Source: DASUPK01 sp963843085 | Lineage (GTDB): Bacteria > Actinomycetota > Thermoleophilia > Solirubrobacterales > 70-9 | Assembly: GCA_963843085.1 (NCBI GenBank) | Contig: CAWJJG010000001.1 | Coordinates: forward strand, 310,001 to 374,000 | Direction: 5' to 3' | Length of the DNA: 64,000 bases | In this document: positions 40,418-48,457 of the stretch, one piece after another | Numbering within the stretch: the first letter of the stretch is position 1 | Layout: each line of letters opens with the position of its first letter | Program-made: the position numbers and the translations under genes | Notes under the pieces: model-generated | What the model saw: only the letters and a program-made list of their open reading frames with translations | Told to the model about the DNA's origin: nothing | Databases searched by the model: none

Positions 40418-40450
40418 CCAAGAATTGTACGCCAGTAGTCTTGCGCCCCG

Positions 40451-41926
40451 ATGGCAAGGGCAAGGCAAAACGGCGGCCAGAGCGAGGCAAGCAGCTACGG
40501 GCGCCGCGCCAGCCTGCTCTCGATCGGCGTCGGCCTCACGGGGCTGATCACCTACCTCTACTTCGCGATTGCCTCGCACGAGCTGTCGAAGGACCAGTAC
40601 GGCGAGATCACCGTCCTCTGGGTCTCCGTGTTCATCGTCATCTCGGTCCTGCAGCGGCCGGTCGAGCAGCTCCTCTCCCGCACCATCTCCGAGAATCTCG
40701 CTCACGGCACGCCGATTCGGCGGACGGTCCGGGTCGCCGCCACTATCCAGGTCTCGGTCGCCCTCGCCTTCGACGTCGTCGCGATTGCGCTGCGCGACCC
40801 GATTACGAACAACCTGCTGCACGGCAACTCGACGCTGTACTGGATCGGCGTCGCGGCGATCACCGCATACGGGGCGAGCTACTTCGCCCGCGGCTTCCTG
40901 GCCGGCAGCCACCGCCTGACGATCTACGCACTCCAGATCATCTGCGAGTCGATCGCCCGGACAGCGTTCCCGACCGCGGTGGCCCTGGGCATCGCCTCGG
41001 GCCAGACCGCGGTGGCGCTGGGCATCGTGGCCGCCCCCACCCTCTCGCTGATCGTCGTCCCGTTCGCCTTCCTGCGGAGATTCGGCAGTGAAGAGGGCAC
41101 GGGGGAAGACGGCGGTGAGGAGAGCGCAGGAGCGGACGGCGGTGAGGCCCTCGAAGGAACTCCCGGCGATAGCCGGCCTGAGAGGGCCTCGCCGGCGGCC
41201 GCGCCGGGGGACATCGCCCCCACCACCGACGAATTCACCCTGGCGCGAGGCGGACGGTTCGCGGGAGCGGTGTTCCTGATCATGCTCTCCGAGCAGACCA
41301 TCTTCAACGCGGGCAACCTGCTGGTCAACGCGACCAGCGGGGCCGCGGCGGCCGGATACGTCTTCAATGTGCTGATGATCGCCCGGGCGCCGCTGCAGCT
41401 CTTCCAGGCCGTCCAGACGAGCCTGCTCCCCCACCTCACCACCCTCGGCTCCCGCGGCGAGGAGGATGACTTCCGGGCATCGATTCGGGTGACCGTGATG
41501 GCCATCGCGGGCTTCGCGGGCCTGGTTGCGCTGGCGATGCTCGTCGCGGGCCCGGAGCTGATGCAGATCGCCTTCGGCAAGAAGCACACCTACCAGCGCG
41601 CCGACCTCGTGGTGGTCGCCGTCGGCATGGGCGTCTATCTCTCGGCGGCGACCCTCAATCAGGCCGCGCTCGCCCGCGGGCAGGTGCGGCGCGCCTCGTT
41701 CTGCTTCATCGGTTCCGCAGTGGCGTTCGTGGTCTGGGTCCTGCTGCCGATCGTCTCCAACGACGTGACCCGCGTGGTCATCGGCTACCTCGGCGCCTCG
41801 GTGCTGCTCTGCGCGCTGCTCTACTGGCTCTACCGGGCTCCGCTGGAGGCGAAGGAGGTCCCGGTCAGGCCGGGCTCGACGGAGGAGATGGAGCTGCAGC
41901 TCGCTGCCGGCGACGAGGCTGGCTAG
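40451..41926 (+). CDS. Polysaccharide-flippase / MATE-like membrane protein
   Basis: 491 aa with about 12 predicted membrane helices, e.g. ASLLSIGVGLTGLITYLYFAI, ITVLWVSVFIVISVL, and the paired C-terminal helices ending CALLYWLYRAP. The pattern ARGGRFAGAVFLIMLSEQTIFNAGNLLV resembles oligosaccharide flippases of the MVF/MATE superfamily, which move lipid-linked sugars. A hydrophilic Glu/Gly-rich insert of about 60 residues (about 213-270) splits the helices in the middle. No glycosyltransferase is near. ATG 40451 has no clear Shine-Dalgarno. Its stop codon lies within copy 2 of the 100-bp repeat. Confidence 0.85.
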   Translation: MARARQNGGQSEASSYGRRASLLSIGVGLTGLITYLYFAIASHELSKDQYGEITVLWVSVFIVISVLQRPVEQLLSRTISENLAHGTPIRRTVRVAATIQVSVALAFDVVAIALRDPITNNLLHGNSTLYWIGVAAITAYGASYFARGFLAGSHRLTIYALQIICESIARTAFPTAVALGIASGQTAVALGIVAAPTLSLIVVPFAFLRRFGSEEGTGEDGGEESAGADGGEALEGTPGDSRPERASPAAAPGDIAPTTDEFTLARGGRFAGAVFLIMLSEQTIFNAGNLLVNATSGAAAAGYVFNVLMIARAPLQLFQAVQTSLLPHLTTLGSRGEEDDFRASIRVTVMAIAGFAGLVALAMLVAGPELMQIAFGKKHTYQRADLVVVAVGMGVYLSAATLNQAALARGQVRRASFCFIGSAVAFVVWVLLPIVSNDVTRVVIGYLGASVLLCALLYWLYRAPLEAKEVPVRPGSTEEMELQLAAGDEAG

Positions 41927-42023
41927 CGGCCACCAGGCCGCTCCACTTTGGAGCGGAGGGCGAAGCCCGTAGCGACTCATGCGGGGCGGCCGCTTGTGGC
42001 CGCGATCTGATGGCGAAGCCGTC
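41924..42023 (-). repeat. 100-bp dispersed repeat, copy 2
   Basis: Inverted copy of 33674-33773, about 92 of 100 positions identical by hand alignment. It exactly fills the space between two convergent stop codons: the flippase TAG (41924-41926) is its first triplet, and the channel-gene TAG (42025-42023) ends at its last base. Its several GC hairpins could act as a bidirectional terminator. This is the only convergent pair in the window with a sizeable spacer. Confidence 0.85.
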
Positions 42024-43105
42024 TAACCGAGGTCGCCGAGGACCGAGCCGGCCTGTCTCGCCGGGCCAGGCACGAACATCGCCTCGAGCTTCTTCAGGGC
42101 GTCGACCGTCCCCATCGCGACGAGGACGTCACCGGCCCGGAGCACGGTGTCAGACGGGGGCTGCGGGTGAACCTTGCCTTCGGAGTTCCGCAGCGCCGCG
42201 ATCGACGTCGTGCCGCGCACCTGTCCGATCGTCCTGCCCTCGGCCTCGCATCCCTCGGTGACGTCGATCTCCTCCATCCGGTACTCCGGCGCCACGTCGA
42301 CCACCCCGGTGACCTGCGGCTGCAGCGCGAGCCGGGCCATCTCGGCGCCACTCGACTTGTAGGGGGAGATCACCCGGTCGGCGCCGGCGCGACGCAGCTT
42401 CTTCTCGGAGTCCTCGACGCTCGCCCTCGCGACGACCGTGATCTCGGAGCGGAGCTCCCTCGCCGTCAGGCAGATGAAGATGTTCTCGGCGTCCGAGTCC
42501 ACGCAGGCGAGGACGGATACGGCGCGCTCGATCCCCGCCTCCCTGAGGACGTGGTCGTCCGAGGGCCGGCCCTGCAGGAACGGAACCCCCATCTGGTCGG
42601 CGATGTGCTTGTTCTCATCGAGGCTGTCGATGACGACGAAGTCGTCGCCGCCGGCCTGCAGGTCGCGCGCAGCCTGGCGGCCGACGCGACCGAAGCCGCA
42701 GATCAGGTGGTGCCCATTGAGGTCTTCGATCTTCTTCAGCGTCCGTCGCTCCTCGAGGATGTCTCCCAGGTGTCCGGCGACGAAGAACTCAGTCACCGTC
42801 ACCAGGGCGTAGAAGAGCGTACCCACGCCCAGGACGATCAGCAGGACCTTGACGATCTGCCCCGCGAGGTCGGGCGGGGTGGGATCGGACCCCACGGTCG
42901 CGACCGTGTCCAGCGTGAAGAGAAAGCCCTTCCAGACCGAGACGCTCTCGGTAAGTGCATACGCGACGCTCCCCGCGATCTGGATCGCGATGATCAGGAC
43001 GATCAGCGCGGCGAGCCGCCGCAGGAAGGGCTCCAGCTCGCCTCGGTCGCGCCTAAGCAGCGCCTGCAGCCTCCGCGATCGCCGTGTACGCAGCCGCGGG
43101 ATCAT
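42023..43105 (-). CDS. Potassium-channel-like protein with RCK (TrkA-N/TrkA-C) domains
   Basis: 360 aa. Two membrane helices (LAALIVLIIAIQIAGSVAYAL and VKVLLIVLGVGTLFYALVTV) flank a pore-loop-like segment. RCK-N follows (HLICGFGRVGRQAARDLQAGGDDFVVID, then VSVLACVDSDAENIFICLTAREL) and a C-terminal TrkA-C domain (GRTIGQVRGTTSIAAL to GDVLVAMGTVDALKKLE). The pore segment reads DTVATVGSDPTPPD: residues 70-74 are TVGSD rather than the canonical TVGYGD, so selectivity may differ. ATG 43105 overlaps the rpe 3' end by 53 nt; a later non-ATG start cannot be excluded. Confidence 0.88.
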   Translation of the reverse strand: MIPRLRTRRSRRLQALLRRDRGELEPFLRRLAALIVLIIAIQIAGSVAYALTESVSVWKGFLFTLDTVATVGSDPTPPDLAGQIVKVLLIVLGVGTLFYALVTVTEFFVAGHLGDILEERRTLKKIEDLNGHHLICGFGRVGRQAARDLQAGGDDFVVIDSLDENKHIADQMGVPFLQGRPSDDHVLREAGIERAVSVLACVDSDAENIFICLTARELRSEITVVARASVEDSEKKLRRAGADRVISPYKSSGAEMARLALQPQVTGVVDVAPEYRMEEIDVTEGCEAEGRTIGQVRGTTSIAALRNSEGKVHPQPPSDTVLRAGDVLVAMGTVDALKKLEAMFVPGPARQAGSVLGDLG

Positions 43106-43760
43106 CGGCGCCGAAGACGGCGGATCCCGCGACGAACAGGCTCGCACCGGCCGCCGCCACGCCGCCCGCGGTGCCGGGATCGATGCCGCCGTCGACCTCG
43201 ATCTTGCCCGCCCCCACCGTCTCGCTCAGCCGCCCGACCTTGTCGGGCGAGTCGGCGATGAAGGGCTGGCCGCCCCATCCCGGGTTGACCGTCATGCAGA
43301 GGAAGACGTCGGCGTCGTTGACCGCCTCGCTCACCGCAGAGACCGGCGTGCCCGGGTTGATCGCGAGGCCCGCCAGGCAGCCGAGCTCGCGGATCGCGCT
43401 CAGGGTGCGGTTCACGTGCGGCGTCGCCTCCGCGTGAAAGGTGATGTTGTCCGCGCCGGCCTTGGCGAACTCCTCGATTTGCCGGTCGGGGTTCTCGATC
43501 ATCAGGTGGACGTCGATCGCTCCGCCGGCGTCATGGACGAGGTCGGCAATGGATCCGGCCACGAGGGGGCCGATCGTGATTGGCGGGACGAAGTGGCCGT
43601 CCATCACGTCAACGTGGATGACGCGCGCGCCGGCCGCCATCACCTCCTCGATCTGAGAGCCCAGGCGCGAGAAGTCGGCCGAGAGGATCGACGGCGCGAC
43701 CCGTTTCGACGCGAAGAGGTCGCGCGGCCCCGTCGAGGCGGTGTCGGTTGCGGCTTCCAA
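43053..43760 (-). CDS. rpe: Ribulose-phosphate 3-epimerase
   Basis: Rpe interconverts ribulose 5-phosphate and xylulose 5-phosphate. Motifs on a TIM barrel: APSILSADFSRLG, HVDVMDGHFVPPITIG, DVHLMIENPD, MTVNPGWGGQPFI and KIEVDGGIDPGTAGGVAAAGA. Catalytic Asp and His residues are in place. TTG 43760 is the best start: it lies 2 nt after the stop of the zinc-ribbon gene and gives 235 aa with a short N-terminal extension. The longer upstream open frame overlaps that gene and has no similarity. Confidence 0.95.
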   Translation of the reverse strand: MEAATDTASTGPRDLFASKRVAPSILSADFSRLGSQIEEVMAAGARVIHVDVMDGHFVPPITIGPLVAGSIADLVHDAGGAIDVHLMIENPDRQIEEFAKAGADNITFHAEATPHVNRTLSAIRELGCLAGLAINPGTPVSAVSEAVNDADVFLCMTVNPGWGGQPFIADSPDKVGRLSETVGAGKIEVDGGIDPGTAGGVAAAGASLFVAGSAVFGADDPAAAYTAIAEAAGAA

Positions 43761-43762
43761 GT

Positions 43763-44038
43763 TCAGATCGAGCGAAGCATCGAGTGACCGCAGGCCTGGC
43801 ACTTCATGTCCTCGGTGCGGGTCAGGCGGCTGATCGTCCCATGCTCGCCGCAGTTCGGGCACTGAGAGACGAGCTCGAAACGCCGCAGGCAGTACACGCA
43901 GACGAAGCGGCCGGGAAGCTGAGCGGGGCGAAGCCAGGGCTCGCCGCAGCCCGGGCAATTCGGGCGCTGGAGGGCGCCCTCCCCCGCGTTGGCGGAGTCA
44001 GCCGTCTCTCCCACGCCGCTGTCGACCCGTTCGGCCAT
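43763..44038 (-). CDS. Small protein with four CxxC zinc-ribbon motifs
   Basis: 91 aa, function unknown. After an acidic N-terminus come CPGCGEPWLRPAQLPGRFVCVYCLRRF and CPNCGEHGTISRLTRTEDMKCQACGHSMLRSI, that is, two zinc ribbons with four CxxC pairs. Such proteins may bind nucleic acid or another protein. It lies between fmt (19-nt gap) and rpe (2 nt) in a tight operon, suggesting a housekeeping role. ATG 44038. Confidence 0.8.
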   Translation of the reverse strand: MAERVDSGVGETADSANAGEGALQRPNCPGCGEPWLRPAQLPGRFVCVYCLRRFELVSQCPNCGEHGTISRLTRTEDMKCQACGHSMLRSI

Positions 44039-44057
44039 GTGACGAGGGTATCGGTAG

Positions 44058-44969
44058 TCAAATGGCCTTTTCAGGCGGCGCATGTCCGCGCAGGAAATCG
44101 GCCGCGCTCATCGGCTTCTTTCCCGGTGGCTGGACCACCTCCAGGCTGAGCGCGCCGTCGCCGGAGCCCAGCAGGAGCTCACCCTCATTGATCTCGATGG
44201 CGCCGGACTCCGGCCCACCGTCGACCGCCCGAGCGCGCCGGACTCCGAGGCGATCACCGCCTTCGAGCTCCAGGAACGCCCCGATGTGCGGCGTCAACGC
44301 GCGGACGATTCGTTCCAAATCCGCGGCCGGCCTGGACGGAGGCAGGTGGCGCTCATCGGCCATCACCTTCTCCGCGTAGATCGCGAGGTCGTCGTCCTGC
44401 TCGGCGAAGTCGAGTTCGCCCGTCGAGAGCGAATCGAGCGCCCTGACCAGGATCTCTCCGGCGAGGGCCGCGAGTCGGCCCGAGAGCGATTCGTAGTCGT
44501 CCTCGGGCGAGATCGTCAGCTCGTCGGCCAGCGCGATGGGGCCCGAGTCGAGTCCGGCCGTGACCCGCATGATCGTCACCCCGGTGAGATCGTCCCCCGC
44601 CATCAGCGCCCGCTCGATCGGCGCGGCGCCGCGCCAGCGCGGGACCAGGGATGGATGCACGTTGAGCATCAGGAACTCGCTGAGCGCAGGCTCCTTGATC
44701 AGCTGGCCGAAGGCGCAGACGGCGATCGCCTCGGGCTTCGCCGCGCGAATCGCGTCGAGCGACTCGGCGGAGTTGACGTCAGCGGTCTGGTGCAGCGCCA
44801 GGCCGAGCTCACGCGCTGTCGCCGCCGCCGGCGGCGGCGCCAGCCTGCGCCCGCGTCCCCGCTTGCTGTCCGGCGGCGTGACCACCAGCGCCGGGCGGTG
44901 CGGGCTGTCGGCGAGGCGCCGGAGCACCGTCGCCGCGAACTCCGAGGTTCCGAGGTAGGCGGTTCTCAA
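44058..44969 (-). CDS. fmt: Methionyl-tRNA formyltransferase
   Basis: Fmt formylates initiator Met-tRNA using 10-formyl-tetrahydrofolate. LGTSEFAATVLRRL, LMLNVHPSLVPRWRGAAPIERALMAGD (catalytic Asn-His region) and TAGLDSGPIALADELTISPEDDYESLSGRLA are typical. The C-terminal OB-like tRNA-binding domain (about 210-300) is shorter than in E. coli. TTG 44969 overlaps the def stop (TTGA), the usual def-fmt coupling. 303 aa. Confidence 0.95.
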   Translation of the reverse strand: MRTAYLGTSEFAATVLRRLADSPHRPALVVTPPDSKRGRGRRLAPPPAAATARELGLALHQTADVNSAESLDAIRAAKPEAIAVCAFGQLIKEPALSEFLMLNVHPSLVPRWRGAAPIERALMAGDDLTGVTIMRVTAGLDSGPIALADELTISPEDDYESLSGRLAALAGEILVRALDSLSTGELDFAEQDDDLAIYAEKVMADERHLPPSRPAADLERIVRALTPHIGAFLELEGGDRLGVRRARAVDGGPESGAIEINEGELLLGSGDGALSLEVVQPPGKKPMSAADFLRGHAPPEKAI

Positions 44970-45610
44970 TCCTCGCGGGGTGAAGCGTCCTCGTCCTCGC
45001 CCTCAGGCGCAAAGGTGCCGCCCTCGCGCAGAGCCTTGAGCGCGCCCTTCCGCTGGTCGCGCTCCGTCCGGTCGATCATCAGCACTCCGTCCAGGTGATC
45101 GACCTCGTGCTGGATCACGCGCGCCTCCAGGCCCGAGGCCTCGATCGAGATCGGATCGCCGTGGACGTCGACCCCGCGCGCCCTGACATGGAGCGGGCGC
45201 TCGACGTCGACGATCACCCCCGGAAGGCTCAGGCAGCCCTCCTCGGCGGTGGCCAGCTCATCCGAGCGCCACTCGACCTCGGGGTTGACGAGGACGGTCG
45301 GCTCCGCCTCGGACCCGACCTGGAAGACGAGCAGCCGCCGGAGCGCGCCGAGCTGCGTGGCGGCAAGGCCGACGCCGATCGCGTCGCGCATCAGGCCGAT
45401 CATCCGCTCCGCGTCCACGGCCAGCGAGTCGTCGAACTCGGTCACGGGCGACGCGGCCGAGCGGAGCACGGGATCGCCGAACTTGACGACCTGCGAGAGC
45501 GCGGCGGAGCGGCGCTCGAGCGCCTCCTGGTCGATGCCCTCAGGCGCGCTCGCCTCCTCGGCGAGCTCGTCCTCGCGCTCCTCGACCGATGTGGTGTGTT
45601 CCTCAGCCAC
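44966..45610 (-). CDS. def: Peptide deformylase
   Basis: Removes the N-formyl group from new proteins; a metallo-hydrolase. The three motifs are GVGLAATQLG, EEGCLSLPG and QHEVDHLDG, giving the Cys and two His metal ligands and the catalytic Glu. KFGDPVLRSAASPV marks the family start, preceded by an acidic N-terminal extension of about 40 residues. A further acidic tail closes the 214-aa protein. GTG start. It overlaps fmt by 4 nt and follows priA by 20 nt. Confidence 0.96.
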   Translation of the reverse strand: MAEEHTTSVEEREDELAEEASAPEGIDQEALERRSAALSQVVKFGDPVLRSAASPVTEFDDSLAVDAERMIGLMRDAIGVGLAATQLGALRRLLVFQVGSEAEPTVLVNPEVEWRSDELATAEEGCLSLPGVIVDVERPLHVRARGVDVHGDPISIEASGLEARVIQHEVDHLDGVLMIDRTERDQRKGALKALREGGTFAPEGEDEDASPRED

Positions 45611-45630
45611 GCTTTCGAGTCTAATCGCGC

Positions 45631-47820
45631 CTACTGGGGATCAACGTCCACCGAGATCGCGGCCTCGCGCAGCGCACGATCGCGGACGGCGGTCCGAACC
45701 GCATCCCTCACCGCCTCCACCGCCCGATGCCGGGTTTCGGACTTGATCAGCAGACGGCGGCGGTGCTTGCCTCGGAGGCGGAAGAGGGGCGCAGGGCCGA
45801 GGAGGTCGTCGGCCGCCCCGAGGCGATCGGCAACGAGGTCCCTCATCTTCCCGGCCGAGGTCTCGGCCCGCTGCTCGTCCTCGCTCGCCAGACCGATCGC
45901 GATCAGCTGGGAGAACGGCGGGTAGCGGAGAGCGCGCCGGCGCTCGATCTCCTCGGCGAGGAACGCGGTCGCATCGTGGCGTGCGGCGTGGCGTATGCTG
46001 GGAGCGCCCGTGGCCATGGCCTGGACGAGGACGCGCCCGCCGGCGTCGCCGCGGCCGCTGCGACCCGCGAGCTGGGTGATCAGGGCGAAGGTCCGCTCCT
46101 CCGAGCGGAAGTCGGGCAGGCGCAGGGCGCCGTCGGCATCGAGGATCACGCTCAGGGTGACGTCGGGGAAGTCGTGCCCTTTCGCGACCATCTGGGTCCC
46201 GACCAGCACTCCGGAGTCGGCGGCCTCGAAGCGCTGCAGCACCTCGGTGTGCCCCGAGCCGGCGGCGCTGTCGGAATCGAGGCGGAAGACGTCGAGTGGG
46301 GCCAGCAGCTCGTTCAGCTCGGCTTCCAGCCGCTGGGTACCCGAGCCGACCCGTGCGATCGTCACCGAGGAGCATTCCGGGCAGGCCTCGGGCATCGGCT
46401 CCGCGTGCCCGCAGTGATGGCAGCGCAGGGCGTTGTCTCGGTGCAGGATCAGCGAGACGTCGCAGTTGGGGCACTCCCACGCGTGGCCGCACGAACGGCA
46501 GGTGAGGTGGGTCGACCAGCCGCGGCGGTTGATGAGCAGGATGGCCTTCCCGCCCTCACGTGCCACCCGGCCGAAGGCCTCCCGCGTGCGGGGGTGGAGC
46601 GGCCCGGGGATGCCCCCGCGCATGTCGACGATCTCCACCGGCGGCATGGGTCGCCCGTCGACGCGGCTCGGCAGGTCCAGGCGCTCGAGCTCGTGCCAGC
46701 TCTCCGGCCGCGGAGTCGCGGTGCCGCAGAGCAGAACCGCGCCGGAGTCCGCCGCCCGGCGACGGGCGACGTCGCGAGCGTCGTAGCGGGGGTCGGATTC
46801 CTGCTTGTAGGAGGAGTCGTGCTCCTCGTCGATCACGATCAGTCCGGGGTCGGCGATCGGAGCGAAGACCGCCGAGCGCGGGCCGACGCAGATCCGTGCC
46901 CCGCCCGACCGGACCCGTCGCCACTCGTCGTAGCGGGCGCCGGCGGGCATCTTCGAATGGAGCAGCGCGACCGAGTCTCCGAATCGCCGCCGGAAGCGGT
47001 CCATCGTCTGCGGGGTCAGCGCGATCTCCGGCACCAGGATGATCGCGCCCCTCCCCCGCGCCAGGGTCTCGCGGGCCGCCTCGAGATAGACCTCGGTCTT
47101 GCCCGACCCGGTGACGCCGTGCAGCAGGAACGCCGCTGCGGGGCCGGACGATCCCGCCCCCGGCAGCTCACCCACGACCCGCTCCAGCACGCGGCGCTGG
47201 TCGGCGGTCAGCTCTATTCCCTCGCGGACGGCGCCGACCCCCGGTGACGCGTGCCGCCGGCGACGCTCCACCTCACGGGTCGTGATCAGCCCGCGCGCCT
47301 CCAGCCGCCGGATGGTCGCGCGGTCCGACCCTGCAGCCGACGCGAGCCGCCGCGCCGTCTGCGGGCCGCCGATCAGGGCGCGCAGGACGGCCCTCTGGCG
47401 AAGGCCTAGCCTCTCGCCGCCGTCGGCTGCCGCAATCCCCTCCGTGGTCGCCTCGACCTCGAGCTCGACGAGCGGGCGGACCCGGCGCGCCTCGGCCCCG
47501 GTCCCGACTCCGGGCGGCAGCACCAGCCCCAGCCCCCGGCCCGTCGTGGAGCAGTACTCCTCTCCGACCCAGCGTCCGAGCTCGACCAGCTCGGGCGGTA
47601 CACCGGCCTCGAGGGCCTCAAGCGGCTCCGCCAGGCGCCCGTCCGGCAGCTCGCTGCGATCGGCGAGCCCGACCACCACGCCGACCACCTTGCGCCGTCC
47701 GAAGGGCACCACCAGGACAGAGCCGACACCGACGTGCTCCATCGCCTCGGGCAAGCGGTAGTCGAAGGGCCCGGAGACGCTCCGGGTGGTGAGCAGCGGT
47801 TCGACCTTGGCGATTGCCAT
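45631..47820 (-). CDS. priA: Primosomal protein N' (replication restart helicase PriA)
   Basis: PriA reloads the replisome at stalled forks. The N-terminal 3'BD domain (VEPLLTTRSVSGPFDYRLPEAM) is followed by the helicase: LLHGVTGSGKTEVYLEAA (motif I), LVPEIALTPQ, IVIDEEHDSSYKQ (II), LCGTATPRPES (III) and ITQLAGRSGRGDAGGRVLVQ (VI). The zinc cluster is complete: CRSCGHAWECPNC and CHHCGHAEPMPEACPEC. Many Actinobacteria such as mycobacteria carry a PriA with lost helicase motifs; this one keeps them. 729 aa. The def-fmt genes follow. Confidence 0.96.
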   Translation of the reverse strand: MAIAKVEPLLTTRSVSGPFDYRLPEAMEHVGVGSVLVVPFGRRKVVGVVVGLADRSELPDGRLAEPLEALEAGVPPELVELGRWVGEEYCSTTGRGLGLVLPPGVGTGAEARRVRPLVELEVEATTEGIAAADGGERLGLRQRAVLRALIGGPQTARRLASAAGSDRATIRRLEARGLITTREVERRRRHASPGVGAVREGIELTADQRRVLERVVGELPGAGSSGPAAAFLLHGVTGSGKTEVYLEAARETLARGRGAIILVPEIALTPQTMDRFRRRFGDSVALLHSKMPAGARYDEWRRVRSGGARICVGPRSAVFAPIADPGLIVIDEEHDSSYKQESDPRYDARDVARRRAADSGAVLLCGTATPRPESWHELERLDLPSRVDGRPMPPVEIVDMRGGIPGPLHPRTREAFGRVAREGGKAILLINRRGWSTHLTCRSCGHAWECPNCDVSLILHRDNALRCHHCGHAEPMPEACPECSSVTIARVGSGTQRLEAELNELLAPLDVFRLDSDSAAGSGHTEVLQRFEAADSGVLVGTQMVAKGHDFPDVTLSVILDADGALRLPDFRSEERTFALITQLAGRSGRGDAGGRVLVQAMATGAPSIRHAARHDATAFLAEEIERRRALRYPPFSQLIAIGLASEDEQRAETSAGKMRDLVADRLGAADDLLGPAPLFRLRGKHRRRLLIKSETRHRAVEAVRDAVRTAVRDRALREAAISVDVDPQ

Positions 47821-47971
47821 CAGGCAATCACCCTAGGCACGGCCACGGACGCGCGCGAGTCTTTCGCCAGCGGGCTGGCCTCGACTCGACGACTCGTTCT
47901 CCTGGATGGGATTGCGGCGCTCTGCCTCTCCTCGGCGCCGGCCGTCGCGAACGCGCGATAGCCTGCCGCCC

Positions 47972-48457
47972 GTGGACTTGCAGTCTGGGGAGAAGGTGAT
48001 CTACCAGGGGCACCCGTCTTGGCGGGCGATCCTCGGCTTCTACCTGAAGGGCATCGTGATCGGGTTGGTTGCCGGGGTGATCGTCAAGTTGATCGACACC
48101 ACAGCCACCGGAGTCGGCCTCTTCGCCGCCATCGTGGCGATCACGGTCCTGGCCGGCTTCATCCGGCGAGTGGCGACCGTCTACACGATCACCGACCGCC
48201 GGCTCAACATCAAGATCGGGATCATCTCCCGGAAGGTCCAGGAGACGCGGCTGCAGCGTGTTCAGAACGTGAACTTCAATCAGGGCGTCTACGAACGCCT
48301 CATGCAGATCGGCGACGTCGAATTCACCACCGCCGGGACCGACGAGTCCAACTTCGTCTTCGCGGGTGTCGGCCAGCCGGAGAAGGTCGTACAGGAGGTC
48401 GAACACGCGACCCCCGTCCTCTCCGGCCTGCAGGGCGAGGCCGAGCCAGGCAGCTAG
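47972..48457 (+). CDS. PH-domain (YdbT/bPH2-like) membrane protein
   Basis: 161 aa. The N-terminal cytoplasmic segment LQSGEKVIYQGHPSWRAILGF leads into two membrane helices (about 20-62: YLKGIVIGLVAGVIVKLI and LFAAIVAITVLAGFI). A bacterial PH domain follows: ATVYTITDRRLNIKIGIISRKVQETRLQRVQNVNFNQGVYERLMQIGDVEF is read in it. Function in this family is not settled; a membrane-lipid or protein contact role is usual. GTG 47972 was chosen as the start of the homologous region. The stop directly abuts the metK stop. Confidence 0.85.
   Translation: MDLQSGEKVIYQGHPSWRAILGFYLKGIVIGLVAGVIVKLIDTTATGVGLFAAIVAITVLAGFIRRVATVYTITDRRLNIKIGIISRKVQETRLQRVQNVNFNQGVYERLMQIGDVEFTTAGTDESNFVFAGVGQPEKVVQEVEHATPVLSGLQGEAEPGS

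Noticed and set aside
40372..40450. FMN riboswitch before ribD
   Set aside because: The intergenic gap is under 80 nt and lacks the conserved RFN element sequences.
39806..41980. Open frame of 724 codons spanning ribD and antisense to the flippase
   Set aside because: It crosses two well-supported genes in the wrong frame or strand and has no motif.
47821..47971. Short open frames in the priA / PH-domain divergent gap
   Set aside because: No ribosome site or similarity; the 151-bp gap is best read as a promoter region with no visible motif.
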